A stretch of DNA of 64,000 nt from a virus (IMGVR_UViG_3300044618_002471:1-64000), one strand, 5' to 3'; positions 18,201 to 28,463 are shown, counted from the stretch's first letter. The notes: generated from the letters alone by a model not told the origin. Numbers and translations are program-made.

Positions 18201-20653
18201 AAATTGGTATAGTTTTTTTGGTAAGAGGTGTCGACCCATATAGTAGTAGGCAAACATGTTCTTACGACTTGAGTTTATTATTCGGATTCACAAGTTGGTT
18301 AACCGCTGGTTTAACTGTGGAAGGTCAATTTAAATTAAATATACCTATACAAAATAATCTTCGTAATGTTAGACATGGTTTAACAATAACTAACAATGGT
18401 TCTACTGATAGTTATTCTAGTCAATATCTTTTTTATCCATCTTATACTTTTTTACCCGACAGTTCCATGTATCAATCATATACTACTACTGCGACTTCAT
18501 ATTATCTAAAGGGGGATATTTCTGATACCGCTGGAGTTGATGGTAGTGCAATTACTGGAAATAGAGTTAGAAATAGTAATTGGTTTACCCGTTCATTTTG
18601 GTCAAGATGGGGTGGGATTTATGCCTATGACCCAGATGTTGATGGAAGTTTTCCTTTAGGATGTAAATCCGTACTAGCTGATGATGATATTGGTGGATTT
18701 AATAATTTTGACAGCTTTAACCAACCTTCAAATACAAGAAATAGAGGTTATTTTCAAAATGAAATAGTTGAGGGTGCTGGAGTAATGTATTTAGACGCTA
18801 GCGAATACCAACCAATCCATTTTAACGCACCTATAGCTGGTAAAACAACACAATGTCAAGCCGGTAATGTTAGTGCTGGTTATTATTCATATTCATATAA
18901 GAGTTATTATTCAGAATCTCAATATACTATAACGATGTCTAATTCACAAAGAATTGTTATGAGAGGAGATAGATTACCTACAAGTAGTGCGGAACAGTTG
19001 AATGGGACTTTATCTTATGCGTTACAATCTAACCAAAATTTTACATTATTCGAAGTTAGTGATGAGGGATATGTACAGTCTTCAGGTATCGGAAGTGGAG
19101 AAAACCCATCAGAGGTTGACGTTAGTGGAAATCCAACACTATCAGGGGCCGGTAATACTTTTACTTGTGAAGGGTTGGTTCCATTATCTTGTTATGAATA
19201 TGACGTTAACGGATTTGTAACCGTGGCAGCGGCAAACGACACATGTTACACAAATGCGACTGGAGAAAATTATATACAGAATGGATGTTACCGATTAGTA
19301 CAAATACCAATTGTAAGTCTCGTGAAAGACTTTCAATTATTGGCTGAGTGGTCGGCAAGAACTAAATTGGGATTTGCGGCATGTAGAAACATATATGGGT
19401 TAATTTTTACAAATTATTGGGTAAATGGAACATTATTCATGTTTCCTATTAAAAATAAAGTTAGATACACTGGACCAAATGACATTCCAGATAATGCTCC
19501 TTATTTATGTATTTGTCCTGATGTCATGTTTGTTGATAACACAACAAATAATGCGTACTACAGGTCAGCACCTTATAAATATGGAACAGGTTTTATTGGA
19601 AGAGATGCGCCGGTTAATTGGGGAGGCCCTCGAATTGAAAAACCAAATTATCGAAATCTGATGTTCCCAACAACAGTCATGGATTTAGGACCTAGAACAA
19701 AATACACAACAGAATTAGTTTTAAGTGATGAATATTTGGGGTATGTTATGGATAGAATGTCAACAACATCATATCAAGACACTGCAGACCTTTTAAATCA
19801 GTTCATTATGTCACGTTTAATATCTCAAACTTTAATTGGAATGATAGTAAGTCAGCTTGTTCCTGGTTTAAGTGTTATAAATGACCCTGTCAGGAGAATG
19901 TTTTCTAGAGGTTTCAATAAAGTTGATAGTGACTACGCACAAATGGTTGCCATAAATTCTCAGTTAGGAGTTTTTCCGTATGATGTCGATGAATATACTG
20001 TGCCTGACACAAGTGCGGTACCTTCGGCTCCAAATGGTTATTTATATATAAATCCGAGTAATTCTAAATTTAGTGTTTTCGGAGTTTTCTATCAGCAAAA
20101 TTATGAGTTGAGAGATTGGTTATCACCTCATAGATTACTTACAACACCAACTGGATATACATCTAATCCATGTACATATGAAGATTATCCCATATTCACG
20201 CAAAGAGTACCATTTTACCAATGGTATATACAACCCAACAGAGATGGGGCCAGTGCTGATAGTATTTTTGGAGACCAACAAAATGATTGGTGGACACCAC
20301 AACAGGCGGGAGGTCCCGACATATTTTTTACATCAAACTACCAAGGTATGGATAGATTGAATAGTGAGTTCATGCAACCCCAAAATAATACCGTGTATGG
20401 TTACCACGGAGGATATCTATTTAATGTAAATACTGCGGGAGAAGTGAGTGCCCAACCCCCAAATCCGGGTTCAATGCCTGAGTGGGACGTTGAATTCAAT
20501 AATGGAGTATTTACTAAAGGTGATAAGGTGTTTAATGCTAGAATTATGACACCGTCAGGACCTTACTACTTTTATTTCGGATTAAATAGAGGTAAAAGTG
20601 CATTTGATAGATTTTTAACTAAATGGATACAAAGTGATACTTTCGAATTCTGA
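15206..20653 (+). CDS. Giant baseplate/tail structural protein with internal hydrophobic region
   Basis: The 1815-residue product is among the longest here. Residues about 50-190 look like a carboxypeptidase-regulatory or CnaB-type beta sandwich ('VVVGRVSANNGFGLPNVKVS', later 'DSGDFMFFGVPIG' and 'MDVDLSDIGEF'). Residues about 520-590 are extremely hydrophobic ('LLNILIPVMFIVIIIAHIVA' and 'CIVSWILGALKIVICGIADF'), enough for several membrane-spanning helices. A Cys-rich spot follows ('CEFCPCED'). The remaining 1200 residues are beta-rich and full of Ser, Thr, Asn and Tyr. Position right after gp6 corresponds to gp7 in T4-type phages, but this is synteny, not similarity. Its stop codon overlaps the next start (TGATG). 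Confidence 0.7.
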   Translation: MSKSYRIRTQVGVDKAVNVLLEQDFEALEILSLKILQNQIYTRQCSDYGVVVGRVSANNGFGLPNVKVSIFVPLSDEDELNPIISELYPYKTLNDLNEDGYRYNLLPYEVSHGGHTPTGTFPSREDVLINQGLIEVFDKYYKYTAKTNDSGDFMFFGVPIGAQTLHMDVDLSDIGEFSLSPQDLIRLNLATENQVDGTKFRSSTNLGELPQIKQANRTVEVVPLWGQPEICYLGITRVDFDLSQEFGIKIEPAAIFMGSIFSNVDDKIIKRNCKADRKLGNMCSTITGPGQILSIRQTIALDNLSRPVLETFPLENGGNCIDDNGTWLIDLPMNLDYVYTSESGERLISTDPSIGIPTKSRYRFKVKWQQPPTLTGKILRGTYLVPNIKEWGWEETDKDPTVDPPSSIGEVVFGTCKKPEEIFITSEPYTIVKASYAFSLDWEDYGAGPDRDIMINEAIRCEDRFFEFLHSKVYTVSSLITEFRAAPDNDFRYLAIKDILNSECESTTNTFPANDGQKNNDIIYLLFTLLLNILIPVMFIVIIIAHIVALLTCIVSWILGALKIVICGIADFLNLLGNIPLLGLPFQLAAKPFEFLCEPLENAYEKMSEFCGSFGINLPVMVYPDCEFCPCEDPNAEIKPTNLDSLGIPGMDEALQAAGGTSVVHDFFSTTKWECNLVPQNWVWIGLSGQNNVATPIAGDDISNYIGALQTGGPSLGGLTFHSPIQQNIIVDDSDPNGNDNVDAWKMFTTSIPFFERINLLNTKAKYFSPTSNPGGGRNRIRVKFASDNAANTEFHEDNVLILFVKPSQLDNFESGKIYTPVEKKWSQDINLNLLTLTAQTQFGNLAVTGTTLGTPVLNSEGEITHFQRDISVFYANPNGSGNQGPINYTISASTGDLESGENFYKFPSDIEYFQVITGLTVFDYLALCNPGSTDETIRGRILSSYMDIIQDLFGDSNLVGDITNVTNLFYNPDSTSGFGGFGSTSPPTAWNCQKDAQEIGIVFLVRGVDPYSSRQTCSYDLSLLFGFTSWLTAGLTVEGQFKLNIPIQNNLRNVRHGLTITNNGSTDSYSSQYLFYPSYTFLPDSSMYQSYTTTATSYYLKGDISDTAGVDGSAITGNRVRNSNWFTRSFWSRWGGIYAYDPDVDGSFPLGCKSVLADDDIGGFNNFDSFNQPSNTRNRGYFQNEIVEGAGVMYLDASEYQPIHFNAPIAGKTTQCQAGNVSAGYYSYSYKSYYSESQYTITMSNSQRIVMRGDRLPTSSAEQLNGTLSYALQSNQNFTLFEVSDEGYVQSSGIGSGENPSEVDVSGNPTLSGAGNTFTCEGLVPLSCYEYDVNGFVTVAAANDTCYTNATGENYIQNGCYRLVQIPIVSLVKDFQLLAEWSARTKLGFAACRNIYGLIFTNYWVNGTLFMFPIKNKVRYTGPNDIPDNAPYLCICPDVMFVDNTTNNAYYRSAPYKYGTGFIGRDAPVNWGGPRIEKPNYRNLMFPTTVMDLGPRTKYTTELVLSDEYLGYVMDRMSTTSYQDTADLLNQFIMSRLISQTLIGMIVSQLVPGLSVINDPVRRMFSRGFNKVDSDYAQMVAINSQLGVFPYDVDEYTVPDTSAVPSAPNGYLYINPSNSKFSVFGVFYQQNYELRDWLSPHRLLTTPTGYTSNPCTYEDYPIFTQRVPFYQWYIQPNRDGASADSIFGDQQNDWWTPQQAGGPDIFFTSNYQGMDRLNSEFMQPQNNTVYGYHGGYLFNVNTAGEVSAQPPNPGSMPEWDVEFNNGVFTKGDKVFNARIMTPSGPYYFYFGLNRGKSAFDRFLTKWIQSDTFEF

Positions 20654-22446
20654 TGGGAAATAATAGTGAAATAAGAGTTTTATTAGGTTCACTTAGATAT
20701 AAGTCGGCCTCTAATGTTGATTTCGGGTTTAAAGTACCATTTGTACAAACCACGAAACAAATTGTTGAGTACGATAAAAATATTGATTTAAATCTACAAC
20801 AATTATTTGATGACGAGAGACAAAAATCCACTAAGTTTAGACCAAGTTCTAAGTTTTTATTTGTTTTTAAAAACTCATATACTGGAAGTTCGACTTATGA
20901 ACCTTTCAGAAATAATCTATACTATGTTGACGCTGAAAATGATGCTGCAGATGCTTGTGGAGGAGGTTCACCGGATTGGAATGGGTTTCCTCAGTATACC
21001 GAATTTGATTTTATAAGGACGGATTATAATGCAACAGGTTACACACAACCAGATTCATCTACCCCTCCAAACTATCACTTAAGATTTCAGACACTTAGTG
21101 CTAGTTCATATAATTGGACTTTTTATATGAGTTATGCTTTTGAAAATGACTACAACAAACCATTAAGTGCTGTTATTTTGGATAAAGGTGTAAAATATAC
21201 ACTTAATTGGAATAGTGGTGACGGTATACCATTTGTTGTAAGATTAACAGATGAAGGGGGTAAAGGATTGGTTTCATTTGTTTGTCCCGTAAAACATGGT
21301 ATTACTGCCGGTGAATTTGTCACTTTAAGTTTTAATTACACAACTACTACAGGACCAACAAATACTCTTCAAGTTTATTCAATTGGTGATAGTTTATATG
21401 GTACCGATGAATATATTTTTAATTTGTTGAATCCAGGTTTCTTAGGGGTGACCTTTAATGAAGGAACTACGGGTACTGTTAAGAGAGTTGTAATAGATTC
21501 TAATTTGTCCGAAACAACTTCAAAATATTATATAAGACGAAATAAGATTTTAACGAATTCGGATGTTTCAGTTATGACAAAGGCCGCCTTCGAACAGAAT
21601 ATATTTAAAGATAATCGTAAAATTGAAAGAGCCCCTTTAACACCAAATCAAATCAGGAGATTCTCAATTAAGGAAGGGTCTCAATCATATACCCTTAGTT
21701 TTAATGAAGACATAGATTTGGTAAATTTATTGGACAATCAAAAAAGACCTGTTTCAGAACTTTTTTACACAGTTATTTGGAGAGGATATTTTGGATGGAT
21801 GAATGAGGTAAAACTAGGGTACGATTTTAATTTACCTCTCGACCCAATAACACAAAGACCAACGACATGGTGGTCTTCACCTAATTCTAATTCTAATTTA
21901 CCTACTGATTCATACGTTAATTTGGCCCCTTACGGAATTAGTCCTGCGGGTATTTCATATGTTTTTACTTACACGAATAATTTAATTTCGGGGGATACAA
22001 TTGATGGTGATTTTTGTGAATGGAATGATTATGAACAAAATGAACGAGTAATATCAAACATATATCACAAACTCACATTCAATCAATTTAATTTTTCAGT
22101 TTCCATTTTTGTAGATGATGAAAATTATTTTAATCCGGGTTATTATTATCAACCATTACATCCGATTAGAATTAGGGCTTTTTCGGATTATATTGAAGAA
22201 AGTGAGACTACAAATGTTGAAGGAATACCAAATTGGGCATTTTTTTCACAAAATAGAAATTTATTTATTTGGAGAGACATATATACATATGGATACATTG
22301 ATTCCGATGGGATTGGTGTGGACCAACCGTTTTTGAATGGAAAACATCACCCATTTAAAAACATAATTTTTAGGTTAATACCTGAGGGTACAAATTATAG
22401 AGATACCACAAGTGTTGCCGACCCATTAACTGACCCTTGTGAATAA
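20653..22446 (+). CDS. Tail/baseplate structural protein
   Basis: This 597-residue protein overlaps the preceding gene by one base, so the two are translationally coupled. It is beta-rich with many Tyr, Asn and Phe residues and has no signal peptide. An early motif is 'LLGSLRYKSASNVDFGFKVP', and the C-terminal part has 'FRLIPEGTNYRDTT'. No family is recognised. Being inside a continuous run of structural genes from gp25-like to fibre proteins makes a baseplate or proximal fibre role likely. The next gene starts inside its 3' end. Confidence 0.65.
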   Translation: MGNNSEIRVLLGSLRYKSASNVDFGFKVPFVQTTKQIVEYDKNIDLNLQQLFDDERQKSTKFRPSSKFLFVFKNSYTGSSTYEPFRNNLYYVDAENDAADACGGGSPDWNGFPQYTEFDFIRTDYNATGYTQPDSSTPPNYHLRFQTLSASSYNWTFYMSYAFENDYNKPLSAVILDKGVKYTLNWNSGDGIPFVVRLTDEGGKGLVSFVCPVKHGITAGEFVTLSFNYTTTTGPTNTLQVYSIGDSLYGTDEYIFNLLNPGFLGVTFNEGTTGTVKRVVIDSNLSETTSKYYIRRNKILTNSDVSVMTKAAFEQNIFKDNRKIERAPLTPNQIRRFSIKEGSQSYTLSFNEDIDLVNLLDNQKRPVSELFYTVIWRGYFGWMNEVKLGYDFNLPLDPITQRPTTWWSSPNSNSNLPTDSYVNLAPYGISPAGISYVFTYTNNLISGDTIDGDFCEWNDYEQNERVISNIYHKLTFNQFNFSVSIFVDDENYFNPGYYYQPLHPIRIRAFSDYIEESETTNVEGIPNWAFFSQNRNLFIWRDIYTYGYIDSDGIGVDQPFLNGKHHPFKNIIFRLIPEGTNYRDTTSVADPLTDPCE

Positions 22447-23254
22447 CAGTTATAGATTCATATTACCTGAAAATGACCAATCGATTGATATACCAGTCGA
22501 AATAAAATGGGATTTTCAGGGGCACACAGACAGTATTGAATTGTATGAGGACGAAGTGTTGGAAGAAATCATTGGACTACCTAAAGATTTTGAAATTTGC
22601 AGATTTGCCCATGATTTTTATGGTACCGATAGAATGAGTCAATTGGAGTATCAATTTTATTTTTTTAACGGAACTTCAGTTGATATACCAACTTCATTTA
22701 ACACAGATTGGGTTATGAGTTACCAACAAGCCGGATTTTCAATAACCGAATTATATTATAGAACAAGACCCGTAACAAAATCTTTTTTTAAAATTGATTT
22801 TTATGACACAACAGATGACCTTACACAAAAAAATTATTTTACTATAATATTACCAACTGATTCAGTTAGAAGAGAGTCGGTTGTTTTAAATCCGACATTT
22901 GGGACAAATGCTGAAATAATAGTACCCAATTTTTTATTGGATTATGTCTTCGATAAGGAAGGTTTTTTTATTTATTGGTTGAGAGATTTTGAAATTCTAA
23001 GATTGTCAGAATTTTACATGTCTGTTAAATTTTTTGATGCAAAAAACGGAGCTTTTGTTAGAATGATGACAGAACCCCAATCACAACTTACAGGCTCGAG
23101 ATATTTATTCGACCAAGAACTTTATTTCTATAGAAAAGTAAATTTGGACTACAACACTTTTACCTATAAAGTTTATGACATGATAACCGGATTAAGGGTC
23201 GGAGATGGAACACCACTTCAATGGTATGAATATGTAAACCCCCCAGAATCATAA
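22439..23254 (+). CDS. Tail/baseplate structural protein
   Basis: The 271-residue product starts with a GTG overlapping the end of the preceding gene by 8 bases and ends overlapping the next ATG by one base. It is acidic and beta-rich, with 'FILPENDQSIDIPVEIKWDF' near the start and repeated aromatic segments. There are no membrane or catalytic motifs. The tight coupling on both sides suggests that it and its neighbours are assembled in fixed stoichiometry, which is inference. Confidence 0.6.
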   Translation: MNNSYRFILPENDQSIDIPVEIKWDFQGHTDSIELYEDEVLEEIIGLPKDFEICRFAHDFYGTDRMSQLEYQFYFFNGTSVDIPTSFNTDWVMSYQQAGFSITELYYRTRPVTKSFFKIDFYDTTDDLTQKNYFTIILPTDSVRRESVVLNPTFGTNAEIIVPNFLLDYVFDKEGFFIYWLRDFEILRLSEFYMSVKFFDAKNGAFVRMMTEPQSQLTGSRYLFDQELYFYRKVNLDYNTFTYKVYDMITGLRVGDGTPLQWYEYVNPPES

Positions 23255-24429
23255 TGGAAGATAGAACCTACCATATTAGAATTTCACCTGAGGTCATTAA
23301 AAATGATATTTTTGGTATTCCGTATATTGAAGATGAATATTCTCAAATAATACCATTTGACCCTTGTTGCTCTACCGGAACGACTGTTTTTGGTACTTTA
23401 ACAGGTATTACCTACGTATATTCATCTATGACAGAAATTTTGTCAGGAGGAACTAATGGTGATTCTTTATTAACTGACTTATCGGTACCAATTTTTTTGA
23501 GTGAAAATTATATTGATATTGGATACTATTCTGTTTTTGACGGAGCCGTTACACAAAAAGATACAATGTTAAATTTTTTATTTACAGGTGATACATCTAC
23601 CCCTAACACTGTATATTTTTTTAATACCTCAGATAAAGAATTTAAAAAATATTTAGAATTTTCTAATTATTACATAGATTGGGGTGACGGAAGTCCGGTA
23701 TTAACTGTTACCACAGTTTCACCTAATTTTTATACTCATACTTATTCTTCGAATGATACTTATACCATATCGATGTCAGGATTAAGTCCATGGGGGTATA
23801 ATGTTATAAAAAAAGATATTACAATACCTATTACTGATATTATTATTAGTGACCCATATGGTACTGCTTATTTTACTCCCGCTGGAGGTAGTTGGTCGGC
23901 GACACCAATTCAGTATAATTATATATTTTCAGGAGATTCGATTTGTGAAACAACTGTGCCTTGCTGTGAGTTCACATCAATTCCTTTTGTTGTTACAGGA
24001 TATACTCAATCGACTTTGAATGATTTAACACAATACGGACCAAAAGGGGACCCTAGTAGACTTGGGGGTAAGTTTAAACCTAATGTTTTTGTCACAGGTT
24101 CGTCTGGTGCTCAAGGGATAGTTTATTCTCCGTCCCCTAATTCTTTATTCACGGCATACACGGTAAATGATATTGATTATTATGATTATGCCGACGGCAC
24201 TACAATATTCGTAGTTCAATCATCGGGGTGTTCTGATTTGTTTTGTTCTGCTATAACTAAGAATGAAGTTTTACTAAATGTTGTATTTGAACCTGAGGTA
24301 CAGAGTAACATTTTTATTGAAAGAGGTAAAAATTCTGCGTTAGAAAGAATCCAAAGATTGGGGGAGATTGACAATATGGGTGACTTAGTTAATTATGGGT
24401 ATGGATTCTTTAATATCGTAGAAATATAA
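23254..24429 (+). CDS. Tail structural protein with PKD-like domain
   Basis: The 391-residue product has a PKD-type beta-sandwich signature around residues 140-190: 'YYIDWGDGSPVLTVTT' followed by 'HTYSSNDTYTISMSGL'. This is the WGDG plus H-Y-x-x-x-G/D-x-Y pattern of that fold, which mediates extracellular protein or glycan contacts. The same WGDG signature recurs in the minus-strand fibre at 37075-41349. The C-terminal region ends in a helical segment ('NSALERIQRLGEIDNMGDL') that may anchor it to the baseplate. It is the last gene of an overlapping run that begins at 15206. Confidence 0.7.
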   Translation: MEDRTYHIRISPEVIKNDIFGIPYIEDEYSQIIPFDPCCSTGTTVFGTLTGITYVYSSMTEILSGGTNGDSLLTDLSVPIFLSENYIDIGYYSVFDGAVTQKDTMLNFLFTGDTSTPNTVYFFNTSDKEFKKYLEFSNYYIDWGDGSPVLTVTTVSPNFYTHTYSSNDTYTISMSGLSPWGYNVIKKDITIPITDIIISDPYGTAYFTPAGGSWSATPIQYNYIFSGDSICETTVPCCEFTSIPFVVTGYTQSTLNDLTQYGPKGDPSRLGGKFKPNVFVTGSSGAQGIVYSPSPNSLFTAYTVNDIDYYDYADGTTIFVVQSSGCSDLFCSAITKNEVLLNVVFEPEVQSNIFIERGKNSALERIQRLGEIDNMGDLVNYGYGFFNIVEI

Positions 24430-24443
24430 AACACAAAAAAAGG

Positions 24444-24451
24444 TATTTATA
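24444..24451 (+). promoter_or_regulatory. Late-promoter-like element TATTTATA
   Basis: The element lies in the 48-base gap after the PKD-containing gene, 26 bases before the ATG at 24478. It is at the first real gap after an overlapping gene run, where a new promoter is expected. Confidence 0.45.
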
Positions 24452-24477
24452 ATAAAGTTTAATAATTTTCTAATAAA

Positions 24478-25386
24478 ATGGCTACAGGTACTTATGGAAC
24501 TATACGACCCGCGGATGTCTCACCAGAAGACGTTGAAATAATTTTGAATTATACACCGTCAAGAGATGAAACGAGTAACTTTCTTTTAACTAAATTAGAT
24601 GCGCCTTCCATACTCAGACCATACTTTAATAACGCTGACACTGGAGGAAATCCTGATGTTGAAATTTTGGGTGGATTGTATAATCTAAAACTACCTGCAG
24701 ATGTGTTTAATCGTATTGGAATATATACACTAATGATTAGACCTGCTCAAATAAGAACGACAATTTTAGATTGTGGTGTTTTATCGGCTTTACCAAACGT
24801 AAGAGGAATTGTTATTGATTTGAATTCAGTTCCATCACAGTATAGAAACAAATTTATAAATCAGGGTCTTGTTGGTTTTAGAGTTGAGTATTTAAACTCA
24901 GATGGAACTAAAATACCCAATTTTTTTAGAATTATAACCTCTTCATTTTTTTGTGACCCAGTTGTTCAAAACCTAACTAATACCTCAGCAAAGGCGATAA
25001 GATATAGATATACCGATAATAATACCAATATAATTTTTTGTACATTATCACCTTCGTCAGCGCCATCAAACAAACCAAACGCAATACCCTATATCGGACA
25101 ACCAAATCAAGATATAATCATAACAAATACATTTTTCAACCCAATAACCCTCGATATTGAGATTGCGGAACATGACTTTTCAACTATTGCAATTGCTCTA
25201 TTTGGTAATCAGAGTAAGTCAATTGATGATGGAATTTATACAATGTACGATACACAAAATAACATTTATAGACAATACAATTTATACGAAATTAGAGACC
25301 AATTTAATAATTTATTATTTGAAGTTAGACAAGATAGAGGTAACAATATCGACTTCAGTAAGAACTTTACAAATATAATTTCTTAA
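24478..25386 (+). CDS. Baseplate-associated structural protein
   Basis: The 302-residue product starts MATGTYGTIRPADVSPEDVE and contains a beta-sandwich-like region ('GLYNLKLPADVFNRIGIYTL', 'TIRP'-type turns) and a C-terminal part ending 'VRQDRGNNIDFSKNFTNI'. No enzymatic motif is present. Its stop overlaps the ATG of the next gene by one base. Length and position between baseplate genes would fit a gp8- or gp9-like connector, but the sequence gives no direct proof. Confidence 0.62.
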   Translation: MATGTYGTIRPADVSPEDVEIILNYTPSRDETSNFLLTKLDAPSILRPYFNNADTGGNPDVEILGGLYNLKLPADVFNRIGIYTLMIRPAQIRTTILDCGVLSALPNVRGIVIDLNSVPSQYRNKFINQGLVGFRVEYLNSDGTKIPNFFRIITSSFFCDPVVQNLTNTSAKAIRYRYTDNNTNIIFCTLSPSSAPSNKPNAIPYIGQPNQDIIITNTFFNPITLDIEIAEHDFSTIAIALFGNQSKSIDDGIYTMYDTQNNIYRQYNLYEIRDQFNNLLFEVRQDRGNNIDFSKNFTNIIS

Positions 25387-28300
25387 TGGCGATAAAAAAA
25401 TTTATCTGTCCGCCGACACCGGCATCTGGCAGTGGGACATTCTCGGATAATTTGGTTGGATTTCAATTAGTCCAAGGAGGAGGTCTTACGCAAGGTAACT
25501 TTCAATTCACAAACGCAGTTACAGAAAAGGTAGATAGAACATTTTATACGGGTGTTTTTTCAGACCCAATCAATTTGGAAAATTTGGGTATTGTAACTGT
25601 AGAACAGTCCAAATTAATTTTTGAGAATAATTTTAAAGTATATCCGAATTTTGATTTAACTCAGATAAATAATTTCGTCCAATATGGGTCAATGCCCAAA
25701 AGGATTTCAACATCTGTCACAAAAATAATTAGTTATTTTCCTGCGGCCATTGAATCCCACAAAATGGGTTTAAACTATAAAACAGGTGCGACCGCAACAA
25801 ATATTGTATATGATATAGTTCAGGGAATAACATCATTTGATTTAGACATTGCAAAATTAAGAAATCCATTTGATGTTGATTTTACAGTAAATTCTACAAG
25901 AAACCTTTCATTAAAAGACATTGAGGTTTCTGTTCTTAGAAATTTGACAGTAGAATTTTCTAAGTATTCATTATATTACGATAATGAAGGGTATGAGTTA
26001 TCAAGTATTATACCCACCAACTCTTTAACTAGTGGTGTTTTAACAATAACGGTTAAAGGAAATCCATTCTCAGGGGAAAGTGTTGTTTATAATACATTAG
26101 TTATTAGACCAAATGATTATGAAGTAAATAAAGTTTACAATGAGGATTTTGATGAGGTTGAGAATTTTTTGTTAAATAGGAATCAAACTCCAAAGTATAC
26201 TTGTTCGTTTAGAAGTCCAAAAGAGGCGGACGACGGAACTTTCTTTATTACAAATGTCACTGCAACTTGGCCCACAAATGGAGTATGGAATTTGGACATA
26301 TATACTGCAAATTTTGATAACTATTTGGTCCAATTGGATGAGATAAGTCAAAATTTTGACTCCTTTAAATCAAACCTAATATCCCGTTTTTTAACAACTG
26401 GTGCCTTCAAAGATTTTGATACGATAGGACAAAAGATGGAAAAGGTTTTACAAATTTATGGACGTAGTTTTGATGAAACGAATATGTTCATAAATGCGTT
26501 GGCCTTTATGAATTCTGTAAATTATACTGTTAAGAATGATATACCATCACAACTTTTAAAAAATTTAGCTCAAACCTTAGGATGGGCAACAAATATATCA
26601 CCGATAACAAATGATGATTTTTTATCTTCTGTTTTTGGACAAAAAAATAGCGGGCCATCTGATTTTACAGGAGTCGCAGTAAAATCAACTCCTGATGAAT
26701 TAAATTATCAATATTATAGAAATCTTGTATTAAATTCGGCATACCTATTCAAATCTAAGGGGACTAGAAAGTCTATTGAAAACTTATTAAAATTAATTGG
26801 AGCGCCTGACGCTTTGGTTGAATTTAATGAATATGTGTATGTTGCGGACCAAAAAATCAACATGTCCCAATTTAACACTCAATTTTTACAAATATCGGGA
26901 GGTACCTACATAAACGAAACAGCGGTTTTAGACCCAACAAATGTTTTTTCTATTTTTGGAACAACTTATACAGGTTACACGACATCACTGGTTATTAAGG
27001 ATGTAAATGTATTGAGAGATGATTTTCCGATGGATGATGAGGGATATCCCACTACCCCAGAAGACAATGAAAGTTTTTATTTTCAAATAGGTTCGGGTTG
27101 GTTTGAATCAACACCACAACACAGGTCCCCTGAGCAAGTTGATTTAACGAATAGTGTGTTTACAGGTTCTAATCCGAACTATCAAACACAATTAACCCCT
27201 TTTACATATGGTCAAATTTATTTGAATCGTTTCAGAAATTTCCCATTTATGAACTTGGGATATGAATTGACTTCAGTTGTTGATAATAATAAAAGTTGGA
27301 CTAACGATGAGGTTGGACAAAGAGTAAATATTGACGGAGCGTTTAATGCTCGATACGTTGTTGATGACGAAAGGCTTGTTTTAAATGTAAAAAATATTGA
27401 AGTATTTTTAAATCCAGGTCAGGCCTTACTATACGACGTTTGGTATATGTCAAGACAATATAATTACCCTATACCAAACCAAGGATTATTCTATCAAAGA
27501 CCAACGAGGTGTAATCCAAATCCAAACATCGAATATCCTTATAGAGGAGGTGTCGATTGGACAGAGATAAATCCTCAACCCAAAAGAAAATCGTTTTTTG
27601 AATTTGCTCAAACATTTTGGCATAATACAATTAATGTTAGAAATAGACAGTTCCAAAGTGACGGTAAAACAGGAGGTTACCCTACATTACAATCAATTTT
27701 TTGGAAATATCTTAATTCTAATAAAAAAACTAACGATAGTAGGTCAAACGGGTTACCATGTTCTCAAGTTTTTGCAGATATAGATGACGGACCTGGCATA
27801 GAAAACAATAATTTCAATTATCAAAATATGATTGAATATGTTAATGGACTTGGTGACTATTGGGTAAGATTGGTTGAACAAATGGTTCCGGCTACTACTA
27901 TATGGAACACAGGTGTAAAATATGAAAATTCAATTTTCCATAGACAAAAATTCGTATGGAGGAGACAATCAGGATGTAACTTTGTTCCTGAAAGATGTAA
28001 TTCTTGTGCTACAACTGCCAGCATATTTCCGTTCGATTGTCCGCAAGTTTCGTCCACTTGTCCTCTTTACCCATGGACGACACAGATAAAAAATTTCAAT
28101 GATATTTTAAGTTATACTTTATCTATGTATCTTAATCCACAAGGAATTTATTTAAATGATTGTGAATTGAATACTATGCAAACCATTTGGTTTGTGGATA
28201 TTTTAATAAATGATACTTCAGTATCTAATTATTCTTTTTTTGAAGGACAAGGTTTTGGAGTTAATGGGGTTAGTTCTCCGACTGAGGAAGAGTGGGTATC

Positions 28301-28463
28301 GGCTTTAACTGGTACCTTGGATAGTTTAGAAAATTCAGGTTATAGTTATTATTTAACAAATGACGAAGAAATAGTGATTTATTTGACTAATTGTGAATAC
28401 CAACCAGGTAACTTGAATTTGAAAATAAATGTAGGAATAAATTTCGAAATATATTGTAATTAA
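25386..28463 (+). CDS. Large tail protein with P2 gpI-like region
   Basis: The 1025-residue product carries, near residues 430-475, the segment 'YYRNLVLNSAYLFKSKGTRK' followed by 'SIENLLKLIGAPDAL'. This resembles the K-G-T-x-x-x-I-x-x-L-L pattern of tail protein I family baseplate proteins. The preceding part ('QKMEKVLQIYGRSFDETNMF') is also typical of that family. A Cys-rich patch with 'ERCNSCATTASIFPFDCP' lies near residues 875-895. It probably links the baseplate to fibres. It overlaps both neighbours by one base. Confidence 0.7.
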   Translation: MAIKKFICPPTPASGSGTFSDNLVGFQLVQGGGLTQGNFQFTNAVTEKVDRTFYTGVFSDPINLENLGIVTVEQSKLIFENNFKVYPNFDLTQINNFVQYGSMPKRISTSVTKIISYFPAAIESHKMGLNYKTGATATNIVYDIVQGITSFDLDIAKLRNPFDVDFTVNSTRNLSLKDIEVSVLRNLTVEFSKYSLYYDNEGYELSSIIPTNSLTSGVLTITVKGNPFSGESVVYNTLVIRPNDYEVNKVYNEDFDEVENFLLNRNQTPKYTCSFRSPKEADDGTFFITNVTATWPTNGVWNLDIYTANFDNYLVQLDEISQNFDSFKSNLISRFLTTGAFKDFDTIGQKMEKVLQIYGRSFDETNMFINALAFMNSVNYTVKNDIPSQLLKNLAQTLGWATNISPITNDDFLSSVFGQKNSGPSDFTGVAVKSTPDELNYQYYRNLVLNSAYLFKSKGTRKSIENLLKLIGAPDALVEFNEYVYVADQKINMSQFNTQFLQISGGTYINETAVLDPTNVFSIFGTTYTGYTTSLVIKDVNVLRDDFPMDDEGYPTTPEDNESFYFQIGSGWFESTPQHRSPEQVDLTNSVFTGSNPNYQTQLTPFTYGQIYLNRFRNFPFMNLGYELTSVVDNNKSWTNDEVGQRVNIDGAFNARYVVDDERLVLNVKNIEVFLNPGQALLYDVWYMSRQYNYPIPNQGLFYQRPTRCNPNPNIEYPYRGGVDWTEINPQPKRKSFFEFAQTFWHNTINVRNRQFQSDGKTGGYPTLQSIFWKYLNSNKKTNDSRSNGLPCSQVFADIDDGPGIENNNFNYQNMIEYVNGLGDYWVRLVEQMVPATTIWNTGVKYENSIFHRQKFVWRRQSGCNFVPERCNSCATTASIFPFDCPQVSSTCPLYPWTTQIKNFNDILSYTLSMYLNPQGIYLNDCELNTMQTIWFVDILINDTSVSNYSFFEGQGFGVNGVSSPTEEEWVSALTGTLDSLENSGYSYYLTNDEEIVIYLTNCEYQPGNLNLKINVGINFEIYCN

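Noticed and set aside
20035-20055. TATTTATA copy inside the 1815-residue gene as a promoter
   Set aside because: It is within a coding region, has no gene start nearby, and is expected by chance in such AT-rich sequence.
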